Below are positions 53,960 to 62,608 of a DNA stretch of 64,000 nt, in pieces. Made by a program: the position numbers and the translations under genes. How positions within the stretch are numbered: position 1 is the first letter of the stretch; each line of letters begins with the position of its first letter. The stretch covers positions 1,674,001 to 1,738,000 of the forward strand of contig NZ_CP044065.1 in assembly GCF_008693385.1 (NCBI RefSeq), written 5' to 3'. The notes below the pieces were generated by a model. The model searched no databases and was not told where the DNA came from. It saw nothing but the letters and a program-made list of their open reading frames with translations. This DNA comes from Cupriavidus pauculus. Its GTDB lineage: Bacteria; Pseudomonadota; Gammaproteobacteria; Burkholderiales; Burkholderiaceae.

Positions 53960-55326
53960 TATTCGAGGTGCCGCACGCGGTCGATCGCCTGCTCGATGCG
54001 CTCCACCGCGATCACCTCGAGCCCGTCGATGGCCTGCTTCGGCGCGTTGGCCTTCGGAATCACGGCCACCGTGAAACCGAGCTTGGCCGCTTCCTTCAGG
54101 CGCTCCTGCCCGCGCGGGCTCGGACGAATCTCGCCGGCCAGCCCGACCTCGCCGAACACGACGAGGCCGCGCGGCAACGGCTTGTTGCGCATCGACGAAT
54201 GGATCGACAGCAGCACGGCCAGGTCGGCGGCCGGCTCGGTGATCTTCACCCCGCCCACCGCGTTGAGGAACACGTCCTGATCGAAACACGCGATGCCCGC
54301 ATGCCGGTGCAGCACGGCCAGCAGCATCGCCAGCCGGTTCTGCTCCAGACCGACCGCCAGCCGCCGCGGATTCGGCGAGCCCGCGGCGTCCACCAGCGCC
54401 TGCACCTCCACCAGCAGCGGACGCGTGCCCTCCTGCGTCACGAGCACGCACGAGCCGGGCACCGATTCCTCATGCTGCGACAGGAACAGCGCGGACGGAT
54501 TGCTGATGCCGCGCAGTCCCTTCTCCGTCATCGCGAACACGCCCAGTTCGTTGACCGCGCCAAAGCGGTTCTTGAACGCGCGGATCAACCGGTGCGAGGA
54601 ATGCGTGTCCCCTTCGAAATACAGCACCGTATCGACGATATGCTCGAGCACGCGCGGACCGGCGAGGCTGCCCTCCTTGGTCACGTGGCCGACGAGGATG
54701 ATCGTGATGCCGCTGCTCTTGGCAATGCGCGTCAGCTGCGCCGCGCATTCGCGCACCTGCGCCACCGAGCCCGGTGCCGAGGTCAGCGCCTCCGAATACA
54801 GCGTCTGGATCGAGTCGATCACCGCCACTTCGGGCTTCTCCGCATCCAGCGCGGCCTGGATCTTCTCCAGCTGGATCTCGGGCAGCAGTCCCAGGGACGG
54901 GCTTTCCACGCCCAGCCGCTGCGCGCGCAGCGCGATCTGCGCGCCCGATTCCTCGCCGCTCACATAAAGCACGCGGCGCTCGCCGGCCAGATTGGCCAGC
55001 GCCTGCAGCAGCAGCGTCGATTTGCCGATACCGGGATCGCCGCCGATCAGCACCACGCCGCCGGCCACGAGGCCGCCGCCGAGCACGCGGTCGAATTCAT
55101 CGATCCCGCTCGAGAAACGCGGCACATCGGCCGCATCGATCTCGGACAGCTTGCGCACGACGGCCGAGGCCGCCAGCGGCTGAAACCGGCGCGCGGCCGT
55201 GGAGCCCGTATCGGCCACGCTCTCGACCAGCGTGTTCCATTGCTGGCAATGCGGGCACTGGCCCTGCCAGCGCGGCGTGGTGCCGCCGCATTCCGTGCAT
55301 GTGTAGACAGTCTTGATCTTGGCCAA
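53959..55326 (-). CDS. radA: DNA repair protein RadA (Sms)
   Basis: 455-residue RecA-like ATPase that helps branch migration and processing of recombination intermediates. N-terminal four-cysteine zinc finger (CTECGG..CPHC), Walker A GGDPGIGKSTLL, the RadA-specific KNRFGAVNELGVF motif, and a C-terminal Lon-like domain. alr lies 15 bases upstream and gntR overlaps downstream. Start at 55326 fits the MAKIKTVYTC opening of the family. Confidence 0.95.
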   Translation of the reverse strand: MAKIKTVYTCTECGGTTPRWQGQCPHCQQWNTLVESVADTGSTAARRFQPLAASAVVRKLSEIDAADVPRFSSGIDEFDRVLGGGLVAGGVVLIGGDPGIGKSTLLLQALANLAGERRVLYVSGEESGAQIALRAQRLGVESPSLGLLPEIQLEKIQAALDAEKPEVAVIDSIQTLYSEALTSAPGSVAQVRECAAQLTRIAKSSGITIILVGHVTKEGSLAGPRVLEHIVDTVLYFEGDTHSSHRLIRAFKNRFGAVNELGVFAMTEKGLRGISNPSALFLSQHEESVPGSCVLVTQEGTRPLLVEVQALVDAAGSPNPRRLAVGLEQNRLAMLLAVLHRHAGIACFDQDVFLNAVGGVKITEPAADLAVLLSIHSSMRNKPLPRGLVVFGEVGLAGEIRPSPRGQERLKEAAKLGFTVAVIPKANAPKQAIDGLEVIAVERIEQAIDRVRHLE

Positions 55327-55341
55327 GCTCGACTTCCCTCG

Positions 55342-56448
55342 TTAAGCTTCCGGCGCACCGGTAATGGTGGCGACAGTCGTCGGGACGCGCGGCGCCAGCG
55401 CGCACATCAGCTCGTAGCCGACCGTGCCGCTGGCCGCGGCCACGTCGTCGATCGGCAGCCCGTGACCCCACAGCGTGACCGGCGAACCGACGCGCGCCTT
55501 CGGGCACGGCGTCAGGTCCACGCACAGCATATCCATCGACACGCGGCCCACGAGTTCGGTGCGCACGCCATCGACGAGCACCGGCGCGCGTAGTTCGCCC
55601 CAGCCGCTGGCGTGGCGCGGGTAGCCGTCGGCATACCCGCACGCGACCACGCCGATCCGCATCGGCCGCTCCGCTGTATACAGGGAGCCATAGCCGACGG
55701 TCTCGCCGACCTGCAGGTCCTGCACGGCGATCAGCTCGCTATGCAACGACATCGCGGGCTGCAATCCGGTGTCGGCGATATCGGCCGAGCGGCCGCTCGG
55801 CGAGGCACCATAAAGGATCACACCGGGCCGCACCCAGGCGCGGTGCGCCTCGGGGTGCCACAGCACGGCCGCCGAATTGGACAGGCTGGCCTCGCCCGGC
55901 AGGTTCGCCGTGGCGGCGTCGAACGCCTCGATCTGGTGGGCGATACCGCGCGGGCCGTCCGCGTCCGAGAAATGGGTCATATGGACGATGCTGCCCACGC
56001 ACGACATCGTGCGCGCGCGCTCCCACGCGGTGCGGTACTGCGCCGGGCGGAAGCCGAGCCGGTTCATGCCCGTATTGAGCTTCAGCTGCAGCGCCAGCGG
56101 CCCCCTGGGGCGCGCGACTTCGAGCATGCGCAGCTGCTCTTCGTTATGGACGGCCGTGGTCAGCCGGTACTGCTCGATCAGGGCCACGTCCTGCGGCTGG
56201 AAGAAGCCCTCGAGCAGCAGGATCGGGCCCTGCCAGCCCAGGTCGCGCAGCAGAACGGCCTCGTTGAGGTCCAGCAGCCCGAACCCGTCGGCGCCCCGCA
56301 GGCCCGCGAACGCCCGGCGAATGCCGTGTCCGTAAGCATTGGCCTTGACCACGGCCCAGACGCGCGCACCGGGCGCGCGGCCGCGCACGACCTCGAGGTT
56401 GTTGGCGAGGGCGGGCTGGTGGATAACAGCTTGGATGGGTCTTGGCAT
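55342..56448 (-). CDS. alr: Alanine racemase
   Basis: Interconverts L- and D-alanine for peptidoglycan. 368 residues. PLP Lys is K35 in [10 protein letters not shown], and the second catalytic Tyr is in the VGYGSLYTA motif; [13 protein letters not shown] is a typical C-terminal motif. Start at 56448 is preferred over an in-frame GTG 24 bases upstream on family grounds. It is upstream of radA, 15 bases apart, and divergent from lplT. Confidence 0.95.
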   Translation of the reverse strand: MPRPIQAVIHQPALANNLEVVRGRAPGARVWAVVKANAYGHGIRRAFAGLRGADGFGLLDLNEAVLLRDLGWQGPILLLEGFFQPQDVALIEQYRLTTAVHNEEQLRMLEVARPRGPLALQLKLNTGMNRLGFRPAQYRTAWERARTMSCVGSIVHMTHFSDADGPRGIAHQIEAFDAATANLPGEASLSNSAAVLWHPEAHRAWVRPGVILYGASPSGRSADIADTGLQPAMSLHSELIAVQDLQVGETVGYGSLYTAERPMRIGVVACGYADGYPRHASGWGELRAPVLVDGVRTELVGRVSMDMLCVDLTPCPKARVGSPVTLWGHGLPIDDVAAASGTVGYELMCALAPRVPTTVATITGAPEA

Positions 56449-56930
56449 GGTAAAGATTGTTGGAACATCCACGGCAATGGCTGGTCCGTTGGAAAGCTGG
56501 CGCTGGAAAGCGGCGAGGTGGAAAGCCGCTCTCCGGCGGCGCGGTCATCAGGGTAGACCCCGTCACCGCCCCGCAAGTGCCCAACGTTTTACAGACCGTG
56601 ATCCATACGGTGGTGGCTGGCATCGCCGCCCGGGGGCTACAGGCCACATCCGGGCGCGCGCCGCGCAGCCGGTATTTGAACACAGTTGGATGCGGATTCC
56701 GGGAATCGATTCCGCCACCCGCTGTCAAAAAGGCCGTCCGCGAGTGTGCTGAAATGTCGCGTTTTCGTGATATAAAGCCGGACGCTCAGGCCATGTTTTA
56801 TAAGTGAAGCAATATGTCTATGACGGTTCGGCAAGCCTCCCGGCGAGCAAATGTCACGCATCCGCCCCACTTTGACACGGCCGCCGTGCCAGCTTCCCTG
56901 CCCGCCCGCGATGGAGACAAAGTCGACAGT
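56449..56930. other. Intergenic region between alr and lplT
   Basis: 482 bases without a convincing gene. It contains an imperfect GC-rich hairpin near 56530-56555 (CCGCTCTCCGGCGG) and a perfect 12-base palindrome GGAATCGATTCC at 56702-56713. A possible lplT promoter is listed separately. Translation is open from 56814 into lplT, but the 39 extra residues are polar and not family-like. Confidence 0.45.
56749..56776 (+). promoter_or_regulatory. Candidate promoter for lplT
   Basis: CTGAAA at 56749-56754 and TATAAA at 56771-56776, spaced 16 bases, about 155 bases before the preferred start of lplT. Reasonable match but not strong. Confidence 0.35.
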
Positions 56931-58250
56931 ATGAAGAAGGGTTTCTATACCATCATGGCCGCGCAGTTTTTCTCGTCGCTGGCCGACAATGCGCTGCTCA
57001 TCGCAGCCATCGCCCTTCTTACCGAGTTGCATTCCCCGCAGTGGATGACGCCGCTGCTCAAGCTGTTCTTCGTGCTCTCCTATGTCGTCCTCGCCGCGTT
57101 CGTCGGCGCGTTCGCGGATTCGATGCCGAAGGGCCGCGTGATGCTCATCACGAATGCCATCAAGATCGTCGGTTGCGCCATCATGATGTTCGGGTTGCAC
57201 CCGCTGCTGGCCTACGGGATCGTCGGCTTTGGCGCCGCGGCCTACTCGCCGGCCAAGTACGGCATCCTTACCGAACTGCTGCCCCCCGAGAAACTCGTGA
57301 TGGCCAACGGCTGGATCGAGGGCCTCACGGTCGGGTCGATCATCCTCGGCACCGTGGTCGGCGGCGCGCTGATCTCGGTGCATGTGTCCGATATCCTGCT
57401 GCGCCTCGACGTGCCGTATATCGATACCGGCATCAACACCCCGGCCGAGGCGGCCATGGTCGTGATCATGCTGTGCTACCTGATCGCGTCCATCTTCAAT
57501 GTCTTTATTCCCGACACCGGCGCGCGCTATCCCGCGCAGGAAAAGAACCCGATCAAGCTGATCGCCGAGTTCGGCGACTGCTTCGTGGCGCTGTGGCGCG
57601 ACAAGCTGGGCCAGATCTCGCTGGCCGTGACCACGCTGTTCTGGGGGGTGGGTGCCACGCTCCAGTTCATCGTGCTCAAGTGGGCCGAGCATTCGCTGGG
57701 GCTCAACCTGTCGCAGGGAGCGCTGTTGCAGGCCGTGGTGGCTGTCGGTGTGGCCGTCGGCGCGATTCTCGCGGCCGCGCGCATTCCGCTCAAGCGGTCG
57801 CTGTCGGTGCTGCCGTTCGGCGTGGCCATGGGTGCCACCGTGATGCTGATGGCGTTCTACACGAAGGACGCGATGCCGGCCGTGACCCTCGACCTGATGG
57901 GCTGGCACATGCCGCTGTATATGGCCATCGCCTATGTGTTCCTGGCGATCGTCGGGGCGATGTCCGGTTACTTCGTGGTGCCGATGAACGCGCTGCTCCA
58001 GCACCGCGGGCACGTGCTGCTGTCGGCGGGCCACTCGATCGCGGTGCAGAACTTCAACGAGAATGTGTCGGTGCTGCTGATGCTGTGCCTGTATGCGCTG
58101 CTTATCAAGCTCAACTGCCCGATCGGTTTCGTGATCATCGCGCTGGGCCTGTTTATCTGCATCACGATGTACCTGGTGATGCGGCTCCACCGCTATAACG
58201 TGCGCACGTTCAATTCGCTGGCGATGATCGGCGAGGACAAGCACCACTGA
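56931..58250 (+). CDS. lplT: Lysophospholipid transporter LplT
   Basis: Flips lysophospholipids inward across the inner membrane for reacylation. 439 residues, about 12 helices, MFS fold. Matches the family in its N-terminal AAQFFSSLADNALLIAAIAL motif, AYSPAKYGILTELLPPEKLVMANGWIEG and the C-terminal GYFVVPMNALLQHRGH motif. E. coli LplT is encoded with the acyltransferase Aas, which is not here. ATG at 56931 is preferred; translation could also begin at 56814, adding 39 polar residues. Confidence 0.9.
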   Translation: MKKGFYTIMAAQFFSSLADNALLIAAIALLTELHSPQWMTPLLKLFFVLSYVVLAAFVGAFADSMPKGRVMLITNAIKIVGCAIMMFGLHPLLAYGIVGFGAAAYSPAKYGILTELLPPEKLVMANGWIEGLTVGSIILGTVVGGALISVHVSDILLRLDVPYIDTGINTPAEAAMVVIMLCYLIASIFNVFIPDTGARYPAQEKNPIKLIAEFGDCFVALWRDKLGQISLAVTTLFWGVGATLQFIVLKWAEHSLGLNLSQGALLQAVVAVGVAVGAILAAARIPLKRSLSVLPFGVAMGATVMLMAFYTKDAMPAVTLDLMGWHMPLYMAIAYVFLAIVGAMSGYFVVPMNALLQHRGHVLLSAGHSIAVQNFNENVSVLLMLCLYALLIKLNCPIGFVIIALGLFICITMYLVMRLHRYNVRTFNSLAMIGEDKHH

Positions 58251-58290
58251 AATGGCATGGCCGGGCAATGCCCCGGCCGAGCTGCCGCGA

Positions 58291-59460
58291 CTACGGGCGC
58301 CCCACGCGCTCCACGGCCCGCGCTTCCCAGCCTTCCGGCACGACGAATCCCCGCGAAATCTCGATCCACCCCTCGTGCCCATGCGGGCCGGCGGGGGCGA
58401 GTTCGCACAGCATGACGGGCGCCTCCCGCCGCCAGCTTTGCTCCGGATCCGGATCGTCGAACCGCGTGGCCAGCGCGGCCCGCAGCGCTGAAACCTCCTC
58501 GAACACGAGTTCGCCGGCCGGCGCCGCAACGTCCACCCGCATGGCGGACAGCCAGTCCGCGCGCGACAGCCGGCACCAGCGCGAGGCGGGTCGTGCCGCC
58601 GCCCGCGCGGCCCACGCATCGAGCGTCGACCACCAGCCGCGCAGATGATCGGGCGCGATGCCGAGCGCGTCGAGGCCCGGTGGCAATACCCCATCTCGAT
58701 AGAACAGCCAGCCCAGCAGATAGACCTCGCCGCGGTCGATCCCGCGGCCCAGCGCCGCACGCGCTTCCGGGGTGTCGCCAAGCGGCAGCTGCCGCCGGAC
58801 GATATGCTCGAGCTTGTCGCCAAGGCGGTCCACGAGGTTCGGGCCGACAAAGGCCCGAAGGCACGGCGTCGCCGCACCCGTGTCCACATGCAGGTAGAAC
58901 TTGGTGGCCATTTCCCAATGCACCACTTCGTCGCGCACGGGGTCGCGCCAGACGAAGTCCAGCTCGCCCAGCGTACGGATACCGTGATCGTGACGATGCC
59001 GCACGGGCACGTTGGCGGCGAGCAGTTCGAGGCCCGGGGCATGGGACAGCGCAAACTGGAGCAGCCGCTCGGCATGGCGGCCGAGCCGCAGGCTGCGGTT
59101 GGCGGCACGCGCGCCGTGCCCGGCTCCCCGCGCGCTGCCGCCCGCGAGGCGCTCCCCGGCCCCGCGCTGGTCCGCGAGTTCGGCGATGGTTTCGGGCAGC
59201 GTGGCCGGATCGGCCGCGGCGAGCCAGCGAACCCACGCGGCGCGGGATTCGGCGGGCCAATGCGCCAGATGAAAGGCAGGCTCGGCCATGGGCAGGCGCG
59301 ACAGCAGCGGCGGTGCCAGCGAGCACCATGCCAGATCCCGCACCCGCTGCGACGCCGCGTAGCGCCACAGCGGCCACACCTCGCCCACCCCGTCGGGTCC
59401 GGCCAGTGCCGGTCCGCCGGGGCTCAGGGCATGCGCGAGGTCAGGCTTGAGCTCCCGCAC
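58291..59460 (-). CDS. DUF1853 family protein, possible nuclease fold
   Basis: 389-residue DUF1853 protein of unknown function. The conserved core is GELDFVWRD followed by HWEMATKFYLH, a D-(x)-E-(x)-K arrangement that could be a PD-(D/E)XK nuclease-like site. The remainder is Ala/Arg-rich with WLFYRDGVLPPGLD. The gene starts with GTG at 59460 and overlaps the uracil-DNA glycosylase gene by 20 bases, so it is expressed with it, which suggests DNA repair or nucleic-acid processing. Nuclease activity is inference. Confidence 0.8.
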   Translation of the reverse strand: MRELKPDLAHALSPGGPALAGPDGVGEVWPLWRYAASQRVRDLAWCSLAPPLLSRLPMAEPAFHLAHWPAESRAAWVRWLAAADPATLPETIAELADQRGAGERLAGGSARGAGHGARAANRSLRLGRHAERLLQFALSHAPGLELLAANVPVRHRHDHGIRTLGELDFVWRDPVRDEVVHWEMATKFYLHVDTGAATPCLRAFVGPNLVDRLGDKLEHIVRRQLPLGDTPEARAALGRGIDRGEVYLLGWLFYRDGVLPPGLDALGIAPDHLRGWWSTLDAWAARAAARPASRWCRLSRADWLSAMRVDVAAPAGELVFEEVSALRAALATRFDDPDPEQSWRREAPVMLCELAPAGPHGHEGWIEISRGFVVPEGWEARAVERVGRP

Positions 59461-60286
59461 GATCGTGGACCTCGCGTGCCAGGCACAGATCCTCCCACGC
59501 GCGTGCCTTGTCGGTCAGCGTGCGCAGCAGGTAGGCCGGGTGATAGGTCACCACGACCGGAATGCCCTCGTATTCGTGCACCGTGCCACGCAGCTTGCCG
59601 ATCGGCGTGGTCGTGCGCAGCAGGGACTGCGCGGCAAACCGGCCCAGCACGACGATGACCTTCGGCCGGATCAGCGCGATCTGCCGGCGCAGATAAGGCT
59701 CGCATTGCTCGACCTCGTTCGGCGCGGGGTCGCGATTCTCGGGCGGCCGGCACTTGAGGACATTGGCAATGAACACGTTGTGCCCGCGCGCGAGGTTCAG
59801 CGCGCCGAGCATATTGTCGAGCAGCTTGCCGGCCTGGCCGACGAACGGCTCGCCCTGCAGGTCCTCGTTCTGGCCCGGGGCCTCGCCCACGAGCATCCAT
59901 TCGGCGGCGCGGTCGCCCACGCCGAGCACGGTATTCGTGCGGGACTCGCACAGGCCGCAGGCCGTGCAGCCGGACACGCTCGCCTCGAGCGCGGCCCAGT
60001 CCATGGCCGCGATCTCCGCCGCGCGCTGCGGCACGACCGGGCTGACTCGCGCCACCGCGGGCGCGTCCTCGGGGATGGGCTGGTGTGCCGCACCGCGCGG
60101 CCCGGCGTCCGCCATCGGCACGGGCTGCGCGACGTTGTCGGCCTGCACGGCCTCGCGCGCAGATGTTGCTGCCCCAACCGGCATCCCCTTCGGCATCCCC
60201 TTCGGCATCCCCTTCGGCAGCCACTCGGTGCGAATCCCAAGCACCTCCAGAAACTGCGCACGACGGTCCACCACGTTCTCCTTCAT
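59441..60286 (-). CDS. Uracil-DNA glycosylase, iron-sulfur family 4/5 type
   Basis: Removes uracil from DNA. The C-terminal 190 residues have the family features: cysteines CTACGLC and, further on, KCRPPENRD and EQCEPY for a 4Fe-4S cluster, motif A GEAPGQNEDLQGEPF and the HPAYLLR motif. The first 90 residues are an extra, Pro/Ala-rich arm including three MPKG repeats. Start at 60286 is fixed by AGGAGG upstream and overlaps the rimI stop (ATGA). Family 4 is more likely than 5. 281 residues, against about 200 for compact members. Confidence 0.88.
   Translation of the reverse strand: MKENVVDRRAQFLEVLGIRTEWLPKGMPKGMPKGMPVGAATSAREAVQADNVAQPVPMADAGPRGAAHQPIPEDAPAVARVSPVVPQRAAEIAAMDWAALEASVSGCTACGLCESRTNTVLGVGDRAAEWMLVGEAPGQNEDLQGEPFVGQAGKLLDNMLGALNLARGHNVFIANVLKCRPPENRDPAPNEVEQCEPYLRRQIALIRPKVIVVLGRFAAQSLLRTTTPIGKLRGTVHEYEGIPVVVTYHPAYLLRTLTDKARAWEDLCLAREVHDRAGAQA
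60180..60215 (-). repeat. Three perfect 12-base tandem repeats in the glycosylase arm
   Basis: GGCATCCCCTTC occurs at 60180-60191, 60192-60203 and 60204-60215. On the minus strand it encodes part of a repeated MPKG (GMPKGMPKGMPKG). Length is a multiple of three, so copy changes would keep the frame. Confidence 0.9.
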
Positions 60287-60822
60287 GGCGCCGCCTCCTC
60301 GCCCTGCCAGCTACGCCGCATGACGAGCGCATCCTCGCGCCCCTGCGCCGCGGCCGGATAGTACCCGCGCCGGCGGCCAATCTCCACAAACCCGGCTTCC
60401 TGATACAACGTAATGGCCCCGGTATTCGAAGGCCGCACCTCGAGCAGCATCGTAAAAAGCCGATGATCGTGCGACGTGGCAAGCGCCACGCCCAGCAGCA
60501 TGCGGCCCAGCCCCTGCCGCTGGCGCCGCGGATCGATCGTGATATTGAGCAGATGCATCTCATCGACCACGGGCATCAGCACCGCATAGCCGACGAGCGC
60601 ATGCGTCGGATCGCGCATCGTCAGGCCCAGATGGCCCGCCTTGAGCGAATTCTCGAAATTGCCGCGCGTCCACGGATGGCTATAGGCCCGCTGCTCGATC
60701 TCTGCCACCGCCGACAGATCCAGCGCGCTCATCCGCCCCAGCCGCCAGCCGTCCGGCAGCACGGGCATGACCGGCACATCGGGCCAGGCGCCATCGGCAA
60801 ACGGCTGGAGCGCGGCACTCAC
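60283..60822 (-). CDS. rimI: Ribosomal protein S18-alanine N-acetyltransferase RimI-like
   Basis: GNAT acetyltransferase of 179 residues. The acetyl-CoA motif RRQRQGLGRMLLG, the upstream MHLLNITIDP and C-terminal TLYQEAGFVEIGRRRGYY are typical of RimI. E. coli RimI has 148 residues; a start at the internal ATG 60768 would give a similar length. I take GTG at 60822, which overlaps the tsaB stop (GTGA), as coupled translation. Pairing with tsaB is common and supports RimI over other GNATs. Confidence 0.88.
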   Translation of the reverse strand: MSAALQPFADGAWPDVPVMPVLPDGWRLGRMSALDLSAVAEIEQRAYSHPWTRGNFENSLKAGHLGLTMRDPTHALVGYAVLMPVVDEMHLLNITIDPRRQRQGLGRMLLGVALATSHDHRLFTMLLEVRPSNTGAITLYQEAGFVEIGRRRGYYPAAAQGREDALVMRRSWQGEEAAP

Positions 60823-61589
60823 GACGCGCTCCCCGCCGCCAGCGCCGCGGCCTTGGCCGCGGCAACCGCCTCGCGCTCGACGATCGTCTGCGCCACCTTG
60901 TCGCGCAGATAGATCGGCATCGCGTCGGCCGCATCGATGGTCTCGCCGCGCGCCAGCGCGCGTTGGGCAATCGAAACCAGCGCGCGCGCATCGGGCATCG
61001 CGTCGGGCACCTGCCGCGCGGCACCGGCCGCGACCGCCAGCCGCTCGCCGAACACCGCCATCGCATTGCCCGCGATCCAGTACGTGCCCTCCGGCCGGAC
61101 CACCGCCTCCGCGGGACCGACGCCGATCGGGCCGGTCACCCGCCATTCTCCAGCCGCGTCATCCCAGGCGAACGTGCCCGAGTAGACCTCGTCCATGCGC
61201 GCGTCGAGCGTTACCAGCACCGGCATGCCGGCGGGCAATGGCGACGCCGCGGACGCCAGCGTCCGCGCGGCCTCGGCACAGGCCATCAGCGTATTGACGG
61301 GAATGACGGGCAATTCGGCCCCGAACGCGAGGCCCTGGGCCACGCCGCACGCGGTGCGCAGGCCCGTGAACGAGCCGGGCCCGGCGCCGAACGCGATGGC
61401 CGCGCAGTCGGCCAGCCGCACGCCGGCCTCGGCCAGCACTTCGGCGACCGCCGGCAGCACGCGCGAGGACGAGCGCGGGCCCGTGTGGTCATGACGAAAG
61501 ACACACGGGGCGTCGCCATCGTTCGCGGCGCGCCCCAGTGCGACGGAGCACCACTCTGTGGAGGTCTCGACAGCAAGAATCCAGGACAT
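60819..61589 (-). CDS. tsaB: tRNA t6A synthesis protein TsaB
   Basis: Partner of TsaD and TsaE in making threonylcarbamoyl-adenosine on tRNAs. About 256 residues. Signatures are the opening ILAVETSTEWCSVAL, FGAGPGSFTGLRTACGVAQGLAF, and LDARMDEVYSG. The ATG at 61589 gives the expected opening. It heads the overlapping tsaB-rimI-udg-DUF1853 chain. tsaD and tsaE are elsewhere. Confidence 0.93.
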   Translation of the reverse strand: MSWILAVETSTEWCSVALGRAANDGDAPCVFRHDHTGPRSSSRVLPAVAEVLAEAGVRLADCAAIAFGAGPGSFTGLRTACGVAQGLAFGAELPVIPVNTLMACAEAARTLASAASPLPAGMPVLVTLDARMDEVYSGTFAWDDAAGEWRVTGPIGVGPAEAVVRPEGTYWIAGNAMAVFGERLAVAAGAARQVPDAMPDARALVSIAQRALARGETIDAADAMPIYLRDKVAQTIVEREAVAAAKAAALAAGSAS

Positions 61590-61627
61590 GCCGCGATTGT
61601 ATCCGTTGTCCCCGCGACAAGGCGCGA

Positions 61628-61651
61628 CCGAAGGCTTCTTCGGATTTTTTT
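61628..61651 (+). terminator. Terminator-like hairpin upstream of the acyl-CoA-binding gene
   Basis: Stem CCGAAG/CTTCGG with GCTT loop, one A, then seven Ts, an intrinsic terminator shape reading on the plus strand. It lies 80 bases before the acyl-CoA-binding gene and inside the divergent tsaB upstream region. It could block antisense read-through or act as an attenuator. Confidence 0.6.
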
Positions 61652-61730
61652 GCCGCAAACGGCGCGCGGGCGCGGCTATCATCGGACATCGCACAAAATT
61701 CACCGCAATTTCTTGAAACAGGAGTCCCCC

Positions 61731-62000
61731 ATGAGCGATCTTCAGGCCCGCTTCGAACAAGCCACGGTCGATGTCAAAGCGCTGAGCGAGCGCCCGAGCA
61801 ACATGACGCTGCTGCGCCTCTACGCGCTGTACAAGCAAGGCAGCGAAGGCGACGCGCATGGCGACAAGCCCGGCATGACGGATTTCGTCGGCCGCTACAA
61901 GTTCGAGGCGTGGGAATCGCTGAAGGGCACGGCGAAGGACGAGGCGATGCAGAAGTACATCGACCTCGTCGAAGAACTGCGCAGCGGCGCCGTCAGCTGA
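61731..62000 (+). CDS. Acyl-CoA-binding protein
   Basis: 89-residue four-helix acyl-CoA-binding protein with the family motif: LLRLYALYKQGSEGDAHGDKPGMTDFVGRYKFEAWESLKG. The Tyr and Lys residues that bind CoA in eukaryotic ACBP are retained at YALYKQ and KFEAW. AGGAG lies 6 bases before the ATG. Not too short to be real. It probably buffers or carries acyl-CoA. It converges with the SRPBCC gene. Confidence 0.93.
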   Translation: MSDLQARFEQATVDVKALSERPSNMTLLRLYALYKQGSEGDAHGDKPGMTDFVGRYKFEAWESLKGTAKDEAMQKYIDLVEELRSGAVS

Positions 62001-62018
62001 CCCGCCGCGGGGGCCGGC

Positions 62019-62519
62019 TCAGCCGAGCCGGCCGCTGTGCGCGACCTCGCGGATCTTGCGCACGGTGTCCAGGTCCGCCTCGTGATAGGCGGACTTGACG
62101 ATCTCCGCGTAGCGGTCGTCGCCGCTCGCGTCCACCGCCGGCATCGTCGTCTCGTAGATAAAGCGCAGCAGCAGCGCATCGGGGCCCGGCGTCTCGATCA
62201 CCATCGTCAGCGTGCCGCCCGCATGCTCGGCCGTGGCCGCGGTTTCATACCGGACCTGCCGCTGCGGCTCGTACACCACGCGGTCCCGGATCTTTGCCTC
62301 GCCGAAGTGCAGCACCCGTTCGATCCAGCCTTCGCCGCGCGCCGTCACCTCGGCGCGGTCGAGCCCCAGGATGAACTCGGTCGGCTCTTCCGCGCGCAGC
62401 ACGAGCCCCTGCCATAGCTGCCCTGCCGTCAGCGGTTCCACCGCGGGATTGCCGGGATCGTTGATCTCCACCAGGTGTTCGAAACGCAACTCACTTCTCC
62501 AGTTCGTCAATGCCGTCAT
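62019..62519 (-). CDS. SRPBCC-fold protein (DUF1857/AtaL-like)
   Basis: 166-residue protein that resembles the DUF1857/AtaL-like branch of the SRPBCC (START-like) superfamily, recognisable by RFEHLVEINDP, TAGQLWQGLVLRAE and ERVLHFGEAKIRDRVVYE. Such folds bind hydrophobic ligands, but the function here is unknown. ATG at 62519 is preferred; 12 more upstream residues are possible. It converges with the acyl-CoA-binding gene, 18 bases apart, and lies downstream of malate synthase behind its terminator. Confidence 0.75.
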   Translation of the reverse strand: MTALTNWRSELRFEHLVEINDPGNPAVEPLTAGQLWQGLVLRAEEPTEFILGLDRAEVTARGEGWIERVLHFGEAKIRDRVVYEPQRQVRYETAATAEHAGGTLTMVIETPGPDALLLRFIYETTMPAVDASGDDRYAEIVKSAYHEADLDTVRKIREVAHSGRLG

Positions 62520-62554
62520 TATGAATGCGTGACGAACATGGTGCCGCAGATGCA

Positions 62555-62587
62555 TAAAAAAAGCCCCCGGGAGAACCCGGGGGCTTT
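62555..62587 (-). terminator. Intrinsic terminator of malate synthase
   Basis: Perfect 12-base arms AAAGCCCCCGGG (62560-62571) and its complement (62576-62587), loop AGAA, extended by an A-run at 62555-62562 that reads as a T-run on the minus strand. It lies 22 bases after the malate synthase stop. Confidence 0.92.
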
Positions 62588-62608
62588 GCCGATTCGCGAC
62601 GAGGCGGA

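Noticed and set aside
56814..56930. N-terminal extension of LplT beginning at 56814
   Set aside because: The 39 residues are polar and unlike the family, and the conserved start of the first helix fits 56931. Kept as an alternative only.
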